64,000 nt of DNA from Candidatus Moanabacter tarae. GTDB lineage: Bacteria; Verrucomicrobiota; Verrucomicrobiia; Opitutales; UBA2987. The translations under genes were made by a program, and so were the position numbers. The stretch spans positions 1 to 64,000 of the forward strand of contig CP029803.1 of NCBI GenBank assembly GCA_003226295.1, written 5' to 3'. The notes beneath the pieces are model-generated. The model did no database searches, had not been told where the DNA came from, and saw only the letters and a program-made list of their open reading frames with translations. Positions 55,085 to 64,000 of this stretch are shown piece after piece (the first letter of the stretch is position 1; each line of letters begins with the position of its first letter).

Positions 55085-55879
55085 ATGGAAGTAAAAAACC
55101 GAGTAGCAATTGTGACTGGTGCCGGCCAAGGCATCGGAGAAGCAACCGCTCAGTGTTTAGCCCGAGAAGGCGCTGCGGTTGTTGTCGTAGACTTGAACTC
55201 GGACGCAGGTTCTGCCACAGCCAATGCTATTGTCAGATCTGGAGGTCGCGCAAAATTTGTCGGAGCAGACGTGACTTGTGCTGACGAAGTTCGGACCATG
55301 ATCGAAGCGGGAATGGATGCATTTGGTAGAATAGATATCCTGGCCAATGTAGCTGGAATACAAGGTATGGTGTCTGATGTTGTCGAATTGCCTGAGGATG
55401 AATGGCACCGCGTTCTAGACGCTAATATCACCAGCGTCTACCTGTGTTCGAAGTACTGTATCCCCGCAATGGGAAAGGGCGGGGGCGGAGCCATTGTTAA
55501 CGTAGCTTCAATGCAGAGCTACTTCAATATGCCTGGCTCCTCTGCTTACGCAGCGGCCAAGGGTGGTATCGTATCTCTGACCCGATGTATGGCCCTGGAT
55601 TTTGCCCATCGAAAAATCCGTGTTAATGCAGTTGCTCCAGGTTATATCGATACCCCACTGTTGCGTGGCTTTGCCCAAGCTACGGGAGATGAAAAGGGGA
55701 CGATTGACCACTGGAACAGTCGCATACCTATTGGCCGACTTCAGACACCAGACGAAGTAGCTCAGGTGATCCTCTTTCTGGCCTCTGCCCGGGCAGAGGC
55801 AGTAACTGGTGTAACCTATCCAGTTGACGGTGGCATGATGACTGCTCAGCCGACTTGGGGAGGCGTCCCCTCTTCGTAG
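55085..55879 (+). CDS. Short-chain dehydrogenase/reductase
   Basis: 264 residues from ATG 55085, with a purine-rich AAGGGAG upstream. Cofactor loop VAIVTGAGQGIGEATAQ (GxxxGxG) and VVVVDLNSDAG (Asp favouring NAD), then NVAGIQG, the active-site Ser (ASMQSYF), and Tyr-x-x-x-Lys in SSAYAAAKGGIVSL. Closes with VTGVTYPVDGGM. Operon partner of the isochorismatase. The substrate could be an alcohol, polyol or keto acid. Confidence 0.93.
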   Translation: MEVKNRVAIVTGAGQGIGEATAQCLAREGAAVVVVDLNSDAGSATANAIVRSGGRAKFVGADVTCADEVRTMIEAGMDAFGRIDILANVAGIQGMVSDVVELPEDEWHRVLDANITSVYLCSKYCIPAMGKGGGGAIVNVASMQSYFNMPGSSAYAAAKGGIVSLTRCMALDFAHRKIRVNAVAPGYIDTPLLRGFAQATGDEKGTIDHWNSRIPIGRLQTPDEVAQVILFLASARAEAVTGVTYPVDGGMMTAQPTWGGVPSS

Positions 55880-56041
55880 CTCGAATTATTGCAAAGTTAG
55901 GCTTGATCTAGCAATATGTCCCAACAGAGCTGATAGTTAGGTAAAGCTTATACCCTAAATTTTTCTCGATGTTTTCTCGCTAAATTGGATAGGGGACAAC
56001 TCGAAGAAAACACAATGTAAAGAAATTAGGAAAGTTTGACC

Positions 56042-56944
56042 ATGTTTATCGATGTGCCTGTAGCCGCTATATCCTTTAGACCAGAGAAATTCAATCTCCA
56101 GGAGAATGTAGATCGGTTGGAGCAGAGGTTTGAACAGGCTGCTGATGGTGGAGCGCAGTTGGCAGTAGCCCCCGAAGGGATTTTAGAGGGCTATATCGTC
56201 AGCGAGATTCTTGTCGGCCGGGCCCCAGCTGAGAGGATGAACGACGTGGCACTGACTATGCGTAGTCCTCTCATTCGACGTTTCCGAAACTTGGCGATTA
56301 ATAGGGGGATTTGTCTCGCTTTTGGGCTGGCTGAGCGATGCGAAAATGGGGTTTTCAACTGTGCCGTCTTTATCGATCACAAGGGGCGGACAAGAGGTAA
56401 GTACCACAAGATGCAACTGGCAGAAGGGTATTGTGATGCCTGGTGGTTTAATCGTCTTGGAAAACGCAGCCGGGCCTTTAGTACCCCCTTCGGGCGGGCT
56501 GGGTTTCTGATATGTAATGATCGATGGAACGAAGACATTGCACGCATTTCGGTCCTGGATGGAGCGCGTTACTTGCTGATTCCCTCGTATGGCGATCGAT
56601 CTCGTGCTCAGGACCAAGCTGTACTCAGGCGAGCCCGTGAAAACGGAGTGCCAATAGTTGAGGCTAACGTTGGAGTTACAATGATTGTTAGTAAAGGAGA
56701 AATCGTTGCAGTTTCACGCAAAATCGATGGCATTACATTTGGTGACATTTCAATTCCAGCCACCCCCTCTCAGTCAAATCGGAATCGCCACGAGAATGCT
56801 TTCCTTGACTGGCGAAAAAAGGAAATGCCCAAGCGTTACCGTAACCACATGAAGGCTTCACGAAAGGACAAAAAGAAGAGCGGTTTAGTATCGCAGATAC
56901 CGGTGAAGCATGATTCCAAGGGTCGTCTTTTATTCGAAATGTAG
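56042..56944 (+). CDS. Carbon-nitrogen hydrolase (nitrilase superfamily)
   Basis: 300 residues from ATG 56042 (TTG 56036 is the alternative); AGGAAAG precedes it by 8 bases. The Glu-Lys-Cys triad is present: VAPEGILEGY (Glu), RGKYHKMQLAEG (Lys) and FLICNDRWNEDIA (Cys). It should hydrolyse an amide, carbamate or nitrile. The C-terminal ~40 residues are basic and disordered in look (RKKEMPKRYRNHMK), an addition relative to the core family. It follows the SDR with 162 bp between; the hairpin downstream separates it from the DsbD gene. Confidence 0.88.
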   Translation: MFIDVPVAAISFRPEKFNLQENVDRLEQRFEQAADGGAQLAVAPEGILEGYIVSEILVGRAPAERMNDVALTMRSPLIRRFRNLAINRGICLAFGLAERCENGVFNCAVFIDHKGRTRGKYHKMQLAEGYCDAWWFNRLGKRSRAFSTPFGRAGFLICNDRWNEDIARISVLDGARYLLIPSYGDRSRAQDQAVLRRARENGVPIVEANVGVTMIVSKGEIVAVSRKIDGITFGDISIPATPSQSNRNRHENAFLDWRKKEMPKRYRNHMKASRKDKKKSGLVSQIPVKHDSKGRLLFEM

Positions 56945-56992
56945 CTCGCTTGAGATTGAAATCTTAGAGGACCGAATTGGGAGGCGCGGAGA

Positions 56993-57046
56993 TTGCAAAC
57001 TTTTAACAGAAGTCGACGTCCTATTCTTTCTGTAAAAGGTTTGCGA
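56993..57046. terminator. Long imperfect inverted repeat between convergent genes
   Basis: Left arm gcaaacttttaacagaa (56995-57011) pairs with ttctgtaaaaggtttgc (57028-57044): 17 positions with one wobble and one mismatch, 16-base loop. It sits between the nitrilase stop (56944) and the DsbD-like stop (57048) and would serve both directions. AT-rich stem sections replace a classical T-run. Confidence 0.5.
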
Positions 57047-57047
57047 A

Positions 57048-59153
57048 TTACAATGTCCTAATTTTTTTGAGAACGATCCTCGGTGTAAGGATCTCCGGAA
57101 AAATCCAGGGTTCATCAAGGCCTGGAACGTAGAGCACATTAAATGGAACCGCAGCTCTGCCGAAATCGGCAAGTGCAGCGGTAATTTCGGGGTCCTGGTT
57201 GGTCCAATCCGCCTTTAAAGCCGCGATCTCTTTTTCCTGAAAGACTTGCTGAACCTTTTTCGAAGAAAAAACTAATCTTTTGTTGGTAAGGCAAGTAGCG
57301 CACCAGCGGGCTGTAAAGTCGACAAAAACCGGCCTCCCCTCGGATCGTAATAAGTTCAATCTCTCTGGGGTCCATTCTAACCAAGTTATCGCTTCTGGAG
57401 AACTGTCAGGAAATCCGGAATATAGACCCACGACTAGGATCGAGGCAGTTGTTACAGCCCCAATTTTTTTTGTTATAGGGCGAACAATCGGTGTGACCCA
57501 TCGGCCGAATATCCAACAAGCCAAAGCAATCAGAACAAATGAGAATATTGCTTCGAGCATTTCGGATTCTCGCAGTTGTCCATTTAGTACCCAGATGAGG
57601 TAGCCGACAACGCCATAAAGGGGAAAAGCAAGAAATTGCTTAACGGTTTCCATCCAACGTCCCGGTCTAGGAAGAAGCGAGACTGATTTGGGGAAGATGG
57701 AAAGGAGTAGGAAAGGCATTGCGAGACCGAGACCAATGAGGGTAAATACGGACAAGGAGAGTAAGGGTTTTAATGTTAAAGCAGCGCCGAGAGCGGAAGC
57801 GAGAAACGGGGCTGCGCAGGGAGTAGCGACAAGAGTAGCGAGTGCTCCGCTTAAAAAGGATCCGCTGAGGCCATCTCTGGATCTGAGCCGATTCCCCAAG
57901 AATATTAAGCTAGGTGCTACTTCAAAGAGACCGCTTAAGTTTAGGGCAAAAACAAAGAGAAAGGTCGCGATGCAGAAAACGAACGAAGGAGACTGCAGCT
58001 GAAAACCCCATCCAAGTTCCTTACCTCCTGCCCGAAGGAGTATTAGGAGAAGGGAGAGAAGCCAAAACGAGACTAAGATTCCAAGAGTATAAACGATCCC
58101 ATGCTGAACCACTGTCCCTCGATCTTTTCCTGTTTGTTTGACGAAGCTAAGAATTTTGAGGCCTAGAACGGGAAAGACACACGGCATAAGATTGAGAACG
58201 AGTCCCCCAAGAAAGGCCAAACCAAGGGTAGCAGTGAAGGTTGGGGAGTTAAATCCGGTGTGAGTTGGAATAGCCCCAGCTGATGTTTTTAGCCCCGCGG
58301 GAGGTGCAATCCCTTGCTGGAGCGGGGTCTCCACAAAAATAGCTTTCGAAACGCCTTGTGAAAATAAACCATCCTTTGAAAAAAGCACTCCTCGAAGGGT
58401 TTCTAGAGGCTCAGTATACTTGGCTCGAGTAACTTTTAGGAGAACCTTGTCCTTCTTAATTGAGAAACTCTGTGGTTCGCTTGGGTCAACTTGTCCATCC
58501 ATAGAAAAAAAATACAGGTGCTCTATGGCATCATTGACCTTTCCTTGAGTATGGATCAGGAGTTCAATCGTATCCTCACTTCCGAAGGAAAAAAATTGCC
58601 ATGGATCCGGGTCTTTAGGAAGAGCAGTTCGCGCCTTCGTCAAGGCAGTTCGCCACTCCTCATTTGCCCTAGCTGTGGAATCGCTGATTAAAAGATCAAG
58701 TTGAAGATCTGCACTGCCTTGTATGCAGATATCACTACACATCAGAAAAGTTGTTTTGGCTGCGATTCTAACTGAATTCCCTCTTTTAAGATCTAGGGGC
58801 GGTGTGATTTCAACCAAATGGTAAACTTCGTCCTCATAACCGTAGTTAATCAATTCATTAAGGTTGAAGATCTTTGGCACGGGCCACTGGATCGGTCCTG
58901 CTTCGAAACCTTGTGGGAGCACCCATTCGATTGCGGTAGGCAGGCCGGCGACGCCTGGATTTACCCAGTAGGTATGCCATTGTGGGTCAATCTTAAATAA
59001 CAAGGCTACGGTAAAGGGAATCCCAGGCTGTATCGCAGTTACTTCCGATATAAGCTCTGCTGTTACATGTTTGTCACGGACTTGGATTGCTTCCAAATTC
59101 GTAACTGCGAGAAGATAAACGAATAAGGAAAATATTGTTCTGAATATCCTCAT
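57048..59153 (-). CDS. DsbD-like thiol:disulfide interchange protein
   Basis: 701 residues from ATG 59153, which starts at a signal peptide (RTIFSLFVYLLAVTNLEA); TTG 59213 upstream would add 20 polar residues. Order: signal, N-terminal beta domain (about 25-290; the DsbC-like part), eight transmembrane segments from about 320 with two conserved cysteines in NLMPCVFPVLGLK and TPCAAPFLASALG, and a C-terminal thioredoxin domain with FTARWCATCLTNKR (CATC). It passes electrons from the cytoplasm to periplasmic thiols, cytochrome maturation or disulfide isomerases. Not linked to its catabolic neighbours. Confidence 0.92.
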   Translation of the reverse strand: MRIFRTIFSLFVYLLAVTNLEAIQVRDKHVTAELISEVTAIQPGIPFTVALLFKIDPQWHTYWVNPGVAGLPTAIEWVLPQGFEAGPIQWPVPKIFNLNELINYGYEDEVYHLVEITPPLDLKRGNSVRIAAKTTFLMCSDICIQGSADLQLDLLISDSTARANEEWRTALTKARTALPKDPDPWQFFSFGSEDTIELLIHTQGKVNDAIEHLYFFSMDGQVDPSEPQSFSIKKDKVLLKVTRAKYTEPLETLRGVLFSKDGLFSQGVSKAIFVETPLQQGIAPPAGLKTSAGAIPTHTGFNSPTFTATLGLAFLGGLVLNLMPCVFPVLGLKILSFVKQTGKDRGTVVQHGIVYTLGILVSFWLLSLLLILLRAGGKELGWGFQLQSPSFVFCIATFLFVFALNLSGLFEVAPSLIFLGNRLRSRDGLSGSFLSGALATLVATPCAAPFLASALGAALTLKPLLSLSVFTLIGLGLAMPFLLLSIFPKSVSLLPRPGRWMETVKQFLAFPLYGVVGYLIWVLNGQLRESEMLEAIFSFVLIALACWIFGRWVTPIVRPITKKIGAVTTASILVVGLYSGFPDSSPEAITWLEWTPERLNLLRSEGRPVFVDFTARWCATCLTNKRLVFSSKKVQQVFQEKEIAALKADWTNQDPEITAALADFGRAAVPFNVLYVPGLDEPWIFPEILTPRIVLKKIRTL

Positions 59154-59531
59154 CGAATTGAAGTTGGATTCCTTAGGAGTTTTTCGTGCTTCAAGGCCTT
59201 GGGTGCTCGTCAAGAGAATGAGTGCGTGTGCAAATTTTTAATAATGTTTTAAGTCTCTGTATCGAAAGATACTCCCGAGTCGTTTAGACTAATTCTATGG
59301 TCTCAGAAGTTCAAAAAATTATTAAACGCAGCACGATAAAAATGATGGACTCTGATTCCCCTGTAAGCCAAAAAGCATAGGATGTTTCAACGATTGACTA
59401 GTTCTTCATTTTAACGAGCGATCCAAAACAAGGGTTTAAAATACTTGCTTGATGTCAATCTGTTGTAGCCATATACGATCTGGCTGGTGTTCCAGAGAGA
59501 GGAACCGACGGATTCATAGGGAGAAGTTAGG
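59154..59531. other. 378-bp divergent intergenic region
   Basis: Contains the promoters of the DsbD-like and efflux genes. A 27-codon frame (ATG 59297, TAG 59378-59380) is present but has no support. Nothing else recognised. Confidence 0.4.
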
Positions 59532-60965
59532 ATGAAAGAGGTGGTGCTCACGATTATGGTAGTGGCATTTGCAGGTGGTTGTGTCACTCCTTTGATAGAT
59601 CGAAACAATGGCGTTCCAGTGGAACCTCCATCCACATGGACGGTTGATCAGGAAAAGGTTCTTTTCCCCTTCGAGGACGGATGGATCGATGATTTTGAAG
59701 GGGGGGATCTAGTCGGATTAGTGAGGAAATCGTTGCTTCACAACTTGGATCTGAGGGCAGCGGCAGGACGTTTGGAGGCGGCACGAGCAACAGCCTCAAT
59801 ATCGAGAGCGGATCGATGGCCCCAGGCTACTGGAAGACAAGATAATATTCGCCGACAGCGAACAGGTACCACGGGATTTGCAATTACTAGTAGTCGTAAT
59901 AACAACTTCTCCCTTTCTCTTTCTCTCAATTGGGAGCTGGACATTTGGGGAAAGCTGCGTGATGCGCATCAGGCAGCGCTTGCGGATTGGCAGGCAGCCC
60001 AAGAAGATTACCGGGCAGCTCGTCTCTCGTTGGCTGCGAGGACTGTACAGACGTGGTTTGATGTGGTTGAAGCGGGGTTGCAGGTCCGTCTGGCTGAAGA
60101 TACGGTGAGGAGTTTTGAGGCGAATCTCTTGACCATCGAACAACGGTTTCGCAGTGGGATCAGCCGAGCTTTGGATCTTCGGCTGACGCGGGCCAACGTA
60201 TCTGTAGCGAGAAGTAGACTGGAGGCACGAAAAGAGCAACTAGATGCCGTTGTGAGACGGTTGGAAGTTTTCATGGGACAATATCCGGCATATAAATTGT
60301 CAGTCGCCGATCGGCTCCCTCAAATCCGACATCCGGTACCGGCAGGCCTCCCTTCCGAGCTCCTGGCACGTCGTCCCGATATTGCTGCAGCCGAAAGACG
60401 GTTGGCAGCTGCTGGAGAAAGAGTTAAAGTGTCGAAAAAGAGCCGATTGCCGACGATCCGATTGACCGGAGGTGGAGGAACTAGTACAGACGATTTTAAT
60501 CAGTTGCTCAATATGGATTTTAAGGTCTGGAATATTGGCAGTGGTATAATTCAGCCGTTATTTCAGGGTGGTCGATTGCTTGCTAATGTAAAGCGCCGGC
60601 AGGCTCAGTACCAGATCGCTTTAGCCGATTACGGGCAGATCGCGCTCACGGCATTTCGGGAAGTTGAGAGTGCGCTCGCCTCCGAATCGTATCTTGCTGG
60701 TCAAGAGGAGGAGTTGCGAGTTGCGGCAGAGGAGTCGATGAGTGCCGCAGATTTGGCATGGGACCAGTACCAAAGGGGACTAAACGATATCATGACGGTT
60801 CTTGAATCTCAGAGGCGGTCCTTCGATTCGCAAAGACAGCTTCTTCAAATCTCAAATGCGCGCTTGCAAAATAGGGTTGATCTGTATCTTGCATTGGGTG
60901 GTGATTTTGAGTTAGGAGAAATCAAAGAAGACGCAGATCCAAACGTCCGTTTAGAATTGCCCTAG
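59532..60965 (+). CDS. NodT/TolC-type outer-membrane efflux lipoprotein
   Basis: 477 residues. The N-terminus has a lipoprotein signal with the lipobox FAGGC (residues 13-17). The body is the TolC-like double repeat: LRAAAGRLEAARATASISRA, YRAARLSLAARTVQTWFDVVEAGLQVR, LPSELLARRPDIAAAERRL and DYGQIALTAFREVESALAS. It exports drugs or metabolites across the outer membrane together with an RND or MFS pump, but neither a pump nor an adaptor gene is in this window. Convergent with the iron alcohol dehydrogenase. Confidence 0.95.
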   Translation: MKEVVLTIMVVAFAGGCVTPLIDRNNGVPVEPPSTWTVDQEKVLFPFEDGWIDDFEGGDLVGLVRKSLLHNLDLRAAAGRLEAARATASISRADRWPQATGRQDNIRRQRTGTTGFAITSSRNNNFSLSLSLNWELDIWGKLRDAHQAALADWQAAQEDYRAARLSLAARTVQTWFDVVEAGLQVRLAEDTVRSFEANLLTIEQRFRSGISRALDLRLTRANVSVARSRLEARKEQLDAVVRRLEVFMGQYPAYKLSVADRLPQIRHPVPAGLPSELLARRPDIAAAERRLAAAGERVKVSKKSRLPTIRLTGGGGTSTDDFNQLLNMDFKVWNIGSGIIQPLFQGGRLLANVKRRQAQYQIALADYGQIALTAFREVESALASESYLAGQEEELRVAAEESMSAADLAWDQYQRGLNDIMTVLESQRRSFDSQRQLLQISNARLQNRVDLYLALGGDFELGEIKEDADPNVRLELP

Positions 60966-61035
60966 TGTTGCCCATTTGAAAAGGGGAGAAAATCAGGTCC
61001 TTTCAAGTTTGGATTTCTGAGCACGCTATTGAGTC

Positions 61036-61052
61036 GAAGAAGGCCCTTCTTC
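61036..61052. other. Tight palindrome GAAGAAGG-C-CCTTCTTC
   Basis: Eight-base arms around one base, between convergent genes. The small spacer limits hairpin formation, so a protein-binding site or a terminator core are both possible. Confidence 0.3.
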
Positions 61053-61168
61053 CCAAAGTTAAATGTTCGAGAAACAAGAGGTTTGGGATGGGAAATAACG
61101 GGTGTTCGACACCAAAGTCCAAATACGGATAAGCGCCCTTAGAGGGTTAAAAAGGGACTAACTCTCGC

Positions 61169-62446
61169 TTATAGAATTCTAAGTGATTGGCGGAAGAGTT
61201 CTCTAAGGTCTTCAGCAGTGGCCGGTCTTGGAGAGAGTTTAGTTACCCGATGTTGAGGAAGAGTTCCGGCCACGAGATTATCGATGTCGGTTTCATTGTA
61301 GCCTAGGGCTTCGAGGCCGTTAGGCATTCCGGTTTTTTCCATCATGGTTACGATTGCGCCAGAAAGGGCCTGGCCTGCGTCGCTCGGAGAGAAGTCGGAT
61401 GTATCCACTCCCAATAGGTGAGCAGCCAGAAGATGTGCTTCTGGATTGGCAGGGGCAGTGAATCGGAATACGGCTGGTGCGTTGAGGATTACGGAAATAC
61501 CATGTGGAACGATGGGATGATCGACAACATAGCCATTAGGGACATAGTCCTTAACAAGTCCGGCAATTGGATAAGACATCCCATGAGGCAGATGGACGCC
61601 TGCGTTGCCGAATCCTATTCCGGCAAAGGTAGAAGCTAGTAGCATTTCGCCACGCGCTTTATCATTCGATGGATCGTCAATCACGCGAAGGAGATTTTTC
61701 GAGACCATCTCAATGGCCCGAGAAGCCCATATTTGACTGATTGGGTTTGCTCCTTGATAGGCGGGCCGCAACTTGGGATCATCTGGTGCTGGTCGGTCGT
61801 TGTAAGGTAGGGCTGTGAGAGATTCAATAGCATGACTAAGAACATCCAATCCGCAAGATGCGGCGACCATTCTGGGAAGCGACTTTGTGTTGTTTGGGTC
61901 AATGATTCCTTTTGAGGGACGCAAGTAGCGATGGGCAATCCCGGTTTTTGCTTTTATTTCTTCAAAGTCGAAAATGGCGACGCCTGTGGTCTCACTTCCG
62001 GTGCCAGCGGTCGTGGGTACTGCGACGAGAGGCTTAAGCGGACCAGGAACAGGACGTCCTTCGCCAATTGGTGGATTGACATAATCGAGGAAATTAGATG
62101 GGTAGCTCGAGTAAAGATTTGCCGCCTTGGCTGTGTCGATGGTGGAACCACCGCCAACAGCGATGAAACCTTCGAAACCACCATTGGTAGCTACGGCGAT
62201 CGCTTCTTTAAAGGAGGAATCGCTGGGTTCCACTCGGACTTGATCGTATAATACGGAATCGATGCCTTCGTCCCTCAATGATTTCAGAGTAATCTCGACG
62301 GCATCGCTTTGGCTTAGATTGGGATCGGTCAGAACCATTACCCGGCTGGCTCCCAGTTCCGCCACGTCAGATCCGACTTCTTTAGTTACCCCCGGTCCAA
62401 ATTTAATGGAGGATGTGTCGAGTGTGAATGCAAACTCTCGTCTCAT
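61169..62446 (-). CDS. Iron-containing alcohol dehydrogenase, hydroxyacid-oxoacid transhydrogenase-like
   Basis: 425 residues. Fe-ADH landmarks: IAVGGGSTIDTAKAANLY cofactor loop, VPTTAGTGSETTGVAIF, and the metal ligands in GLDVLSHAIESL (Asp, His) and VHLPHGMSYPIAG (His, His), with one further His (VDHPIVPHGISV). It is longer than typical Fe-ADHs and has the extra insert (YNDRPAPDDPKLRPAYQG) found in ADHFE1-type 4-hydroxybutyrate transhydrogenases. Likely converts a hydroxy acid or alcohol. Located next to housekeeping genes. Confidence 0.9.
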   Translation of the reverse strand: MRREFAFTLDTSSIKFGPGVTKEVGSDVAELGASRVMVLTDPNLSQSDAVEITLKSLRDEGIDSVLYDQVRVEPSDSSFKEAIAVATNGGFEGFIAVGGGSTIDTAKAANLYSSYPSNFLDYVNPPIGEGRPVPGPLKPLVAVPTTAGTGSETTGVAIFDFEEIKAKTGIAHRYLRPSKGIIDPNNTKSLPRMVAASCGLDVLSHAIESLTALPYNDRPAPDDPKLRPAYQGANPISQIWASRAIEMVSKNLLRVIDDPSNDKARGEMLLASTFAGIGFGNAGVHLPHGMSYPIAGLVKDYVPNGYVVDHPIVPHGISVILNAPAVFRFTAPANPEAHLLAAHLLGVDTSDFSPSDAGQALSGAIVTMMEKTGMPNGLEALGYNETDIDNLVAGTLPQHRVTKLSPRPATAEDLRELFRQSLRIL

Positions 62447-62466
62447 GGAGCAACCAAAATTTCTAG

Positions 62467-63069
62467 TTATACAAGGAACTTATCGATAAACTCTCTCAGT
62501 GCGGTATGATCTTTTGCTACGGGATACTCAGTGTGCTTTTTTATTAAAGAATCAGGAGGGCAAAATAAAATCCCATGATCGGCTGTGTGGAGCATTTGCA
62601 CGTCATTGTAGGAGTCGCCCGCGGCGATGACGGTGAAGTTTAGTTTTTTTAGGGCTTCGACTGTTCTTTGCTTGTGGTCATTTTGGCGAAGCTTATAGTC
62701 GACGATTTTCCCTTTGCTGTTGATCACCAGGCTATGACAGAAAAGGGTGGGGAATCCGAGCTTCTCCAACAAAGGATCGGCGAATTCGATAAAGGTATCG
62801 GAAAGAATAATCAGCCGAGTTTTCGAAACCAGCCACTGCGTGAATTCAACGGCACCTGGAAGAGGATCAAGGGTCTCGATTATTTTTCGAATATCTTCAA
62901 TGCCAATATTATTCTTTGAGAGTAGAGCGAGGCGTGAGTGCATGAGTTTCTCGTAGTCTGGTTCATCTCTTGTGGTACACCGCAATTCCCTGATCCCGGT
63001 TGAATCGGAAATCGCAATCCAGATCTCAGGAAGGAGAACGCCTTCCAAGTCGAGGCATACTAAATGCAT
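62467..63069 (-). CDS. thrH: ThrH-like HAD phosphatase (phosphoserine/homoserine)
   Basis: 200 residues, length and sequence as in ThrH. HAD motifs: LVCLDLEGVLLPEIW (catalytic Asp with a Glu in place of the second Asp), ILSDTFIEFADPLL (Ser/Thr motif), LRQNDHKQRTVEALKKL (Lys) and VIAAGDSYNDVQML (metal Asp pair). It dephosphorylates phosphoserine and can transfer phosphate to homoserine. Located between the alcohol dehydrogenase and cmk. The functional split between serine and threonine roles is not decided here. Confidence 0.85.
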   Translation of the reverse strand: MHLVCLDLEGVLLPEIWIAISDSTGIRELRCTTRDEPDYEKLMHSRLALLSKNNIGIEDIRKIIETLDPLPGAVEFTQWLVSKTRLIILSDTFIEFADPLLEKLGFPTLFCHSLVINSKGKIVDYKLRQNDHKQRTVEALKKLNFTVIAAGDSYNDVQMLHTADHGILFCPPDSLIKKHTEYPVAKDHTALREFIDKFLV

Positions 63070-63202
63070 AGGGCTTAGTCGATCTCTGGGAGTTTAGAAA
63101 AGTCAAGTGCTAAGGATTTGGGATCCGCAGTTTAGACCAATAGCGGGAATGGACTATCTGTCCACGTCCAATAAATCGCGAAGATTCTGGATGGCCGAAT
63201 TT

Positions 63203-63853
63203 CTACAATCCGATCTGCTGGCAGATTAGGTTGACGACTTCCTCAAGTGAGATCGTAGTGTTGTTGATGCGGATTGCATCTGGAGGGCATACGAGAGGGG
63301 AGTGTTGCCGTGTTTTGTCTGTATGATCCCGAACTTCAATGGCATCATCAAGCCCCTCTTTTATGCGCCGAAGGGTTCGTGCGTTACTGTTGGCTTCTAG
63401 GAAGAACTTGTAATCGGCTTTTGGGAAAATGACGGAGCCGATATCACGTCCCTCCATAATGATTCCGTTAAATCTGTTTTCTCTGGCAACTTTGGGAAGT
63501 CTGCGTTGATATGATAGAAGTACTTTTCGCAGGCCCGGGAGGGCAGCAAAGCGTGAGACCATACGATTTACTTCAGCACTTTTAAGCTGAGATTGTTCTA
63601 AGACCCCTCGAGGGAGGCTAAGATGGGACTGGTAACCTCTAATTTCGGTTTTTAGTGGAAGGCTGACAAGCTCTGATTCCAATTTCTCCGGCTCCGTTGG
63701 GTTTATCCCAAGATTGAGGCAATGGTGGGTGAGGGCACGATATTGAGAGCCACTGTCGACGTAAAGTAGTTTGCACTCCTCCGCGACCATGCGAGCAGTG
63801 GAGGATTTTCCAGATGCGGCCTCGCCGTCGATTGCGACAATGATAAAATCCAT
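63203..63853 (-). CDS. cmk: Cytidylate kinase
   Basis: 216 residues. The P-loop is VAIDGEAASGKSSTARMVAEE, the CMP-binding DSGSQYRALTHH follows, and IIMEGRDIGSVIFPKADYKFFL plus RRIKEGLDDAIEVRDHTDKTR are the family's lid and nucleotide region. Phosphorylates CMP/dCMP. It lies 4 bp downstream of the 3' end of aroA, the aroA-cmk pairing seen in many bacteria. Confidence 0.95.
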   Translation of the reverse strand: MDFIIVAIDGEAASGKSSTARMVAEECKLLYVDSGSQYRALTHHCLNLGINPTEPEKLESELVSLPLKTEIRGYQSHLSLPRGVLEQSQLKSAEVNRMVSRFAALPGLRKVLLSYQRRLPKVARENRFNGIIMEGRDIGSVIFPKADYKFFLEANSNARTLRRIKEGLDDAIEVRDHTDKTRQHSPLVCPPDAIRINNTTISLEEVVNLICQQIGL

Positions 63854-63857
63854 AAAA

Positions 63858-64000
63858 TTAGTAAACTTGGTGAATTCCGCTTAAGACTTCGAAGAATTTC
63901 GGAAAAGTTTTCTCAACAGAGTTCGGATTTTTTATGGAGAGCCAGGGCTGCCCATTACCAAGTATGTCATTAGAGCCAAGGATCGAGAAACTCATCGCGA
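63858..64000 (-). CDS. aroA: 3' end of EPSP synthase (partial)
   Basis: The reverse frame from base 64000 reads AMSFSILGSND, then QPWLSIKNPNSVEKTFPKFF, EVLSGIHQVY and stop at 63858-63860. This is the C-terminal end of 3-phosphoshikimate 1-carboxyvinyltransferase (pattern: AMxFA...D...VxKTFPxFF). The rest is beyond the window. It is four bases upstream of the cmk start, so the two are transcribed together. Confidence 0.88.
   Translation of the reverse strand, partial: AMSFSILGSNDILGNGQPWLSIKNPNSVEKTFPKFFEVLSGIHQVY

Noticed and set aside
61036-61052. Tight palindrome as a rho-independent terminator
   Set aside because: The one-base spacer and lack of a T-run do not fit a normal terminator.

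Overview
The window looks like an accessory catabolic region of a Gram-negative bacterium, most likely Verrucomicrobiota (Opitutae-like) or a close PVC relative. That assignment is inferred: the Gram-negative part rests on an outer-membrane efflux lipoprotein and a DsbD-type protein, and the PVC part on the gene content (many PhyH dioxygenases and enolase-superfamily dehydratases, Gfo/Idh/MocA dehydrogenases, TIM-barrel isomerases, and an aroA-cmk pair at the right edge). I saw no rRNA, tRNA, CRISPR array or insertion sequence.

Left part (1-9 kb): a family 2 glycosyltransferase with a long repeat-built coiled-coil tail runs off the left edge. It is followed by an HpcH/HpaI aldolase, an aldo/keto reductase, two enolase-superfamily genes flanking a TIM-barrel isomerase, and an exostosin-like glycosyltransferase. 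From 9.4 to 20.7 kb there are two paralogous transporter operons. In each, a family 5 solute-binding protein is fused to a DppB-type permease, followed by a short overlapping micro-ORF and a DppC-type permease. An Nramp-like carrier gene lies between them on the other strand. No ABC ATPase is present in the window.

Middle part (20.7-41 kb): a TPP enzyme divergent from an AcoX-like kinase, two more enolase-superfamily genes, a TauD dioxygenase, a decayed ketopantoate-reductase pseudogene, a GH32 enzyme, RidA, PhyH, a second Nramp-like carrier, a tandem ferritin-like protein divergent from a 7Fe-type ferredoxin, a beta-propeller glycosidase-like protein next to an M55 peptidase, and a PhyH gene downstream of a large unrecognised carbohydrate-enzyme-like protein.

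Right part (40.6-57 kb): oxidoreductases, isomerases, three tandem PhyH genes (one with His-Cys-Ala in place of His-X-Asp), an amidohydrolase, two tandem enolase-superfamily genes with an 870-bp repeat that appears identical, a frameshifted cupin, an isochorismatase-SDR pair and a nitrilase-type hydrolase. From 57 to 64 kb the content becomes housekeeping: DsbD-like protein, efflux outer-membrane protein, iron alcohol dehydrogenase, ThrH-like phosphatase, cmk and the 3' end of aroA.

Taken together the genes suggest uptake of small oligomers, trimming by glycosidases and peptidases, and oxidation, dehydration and retro-aldol cleavage of sugar acids, with several Fe/2-oxoglutarate enzymes acting on substrates that cannot be named from sequence. 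No transcription factor was recognised, so control is probably by distant regulators.
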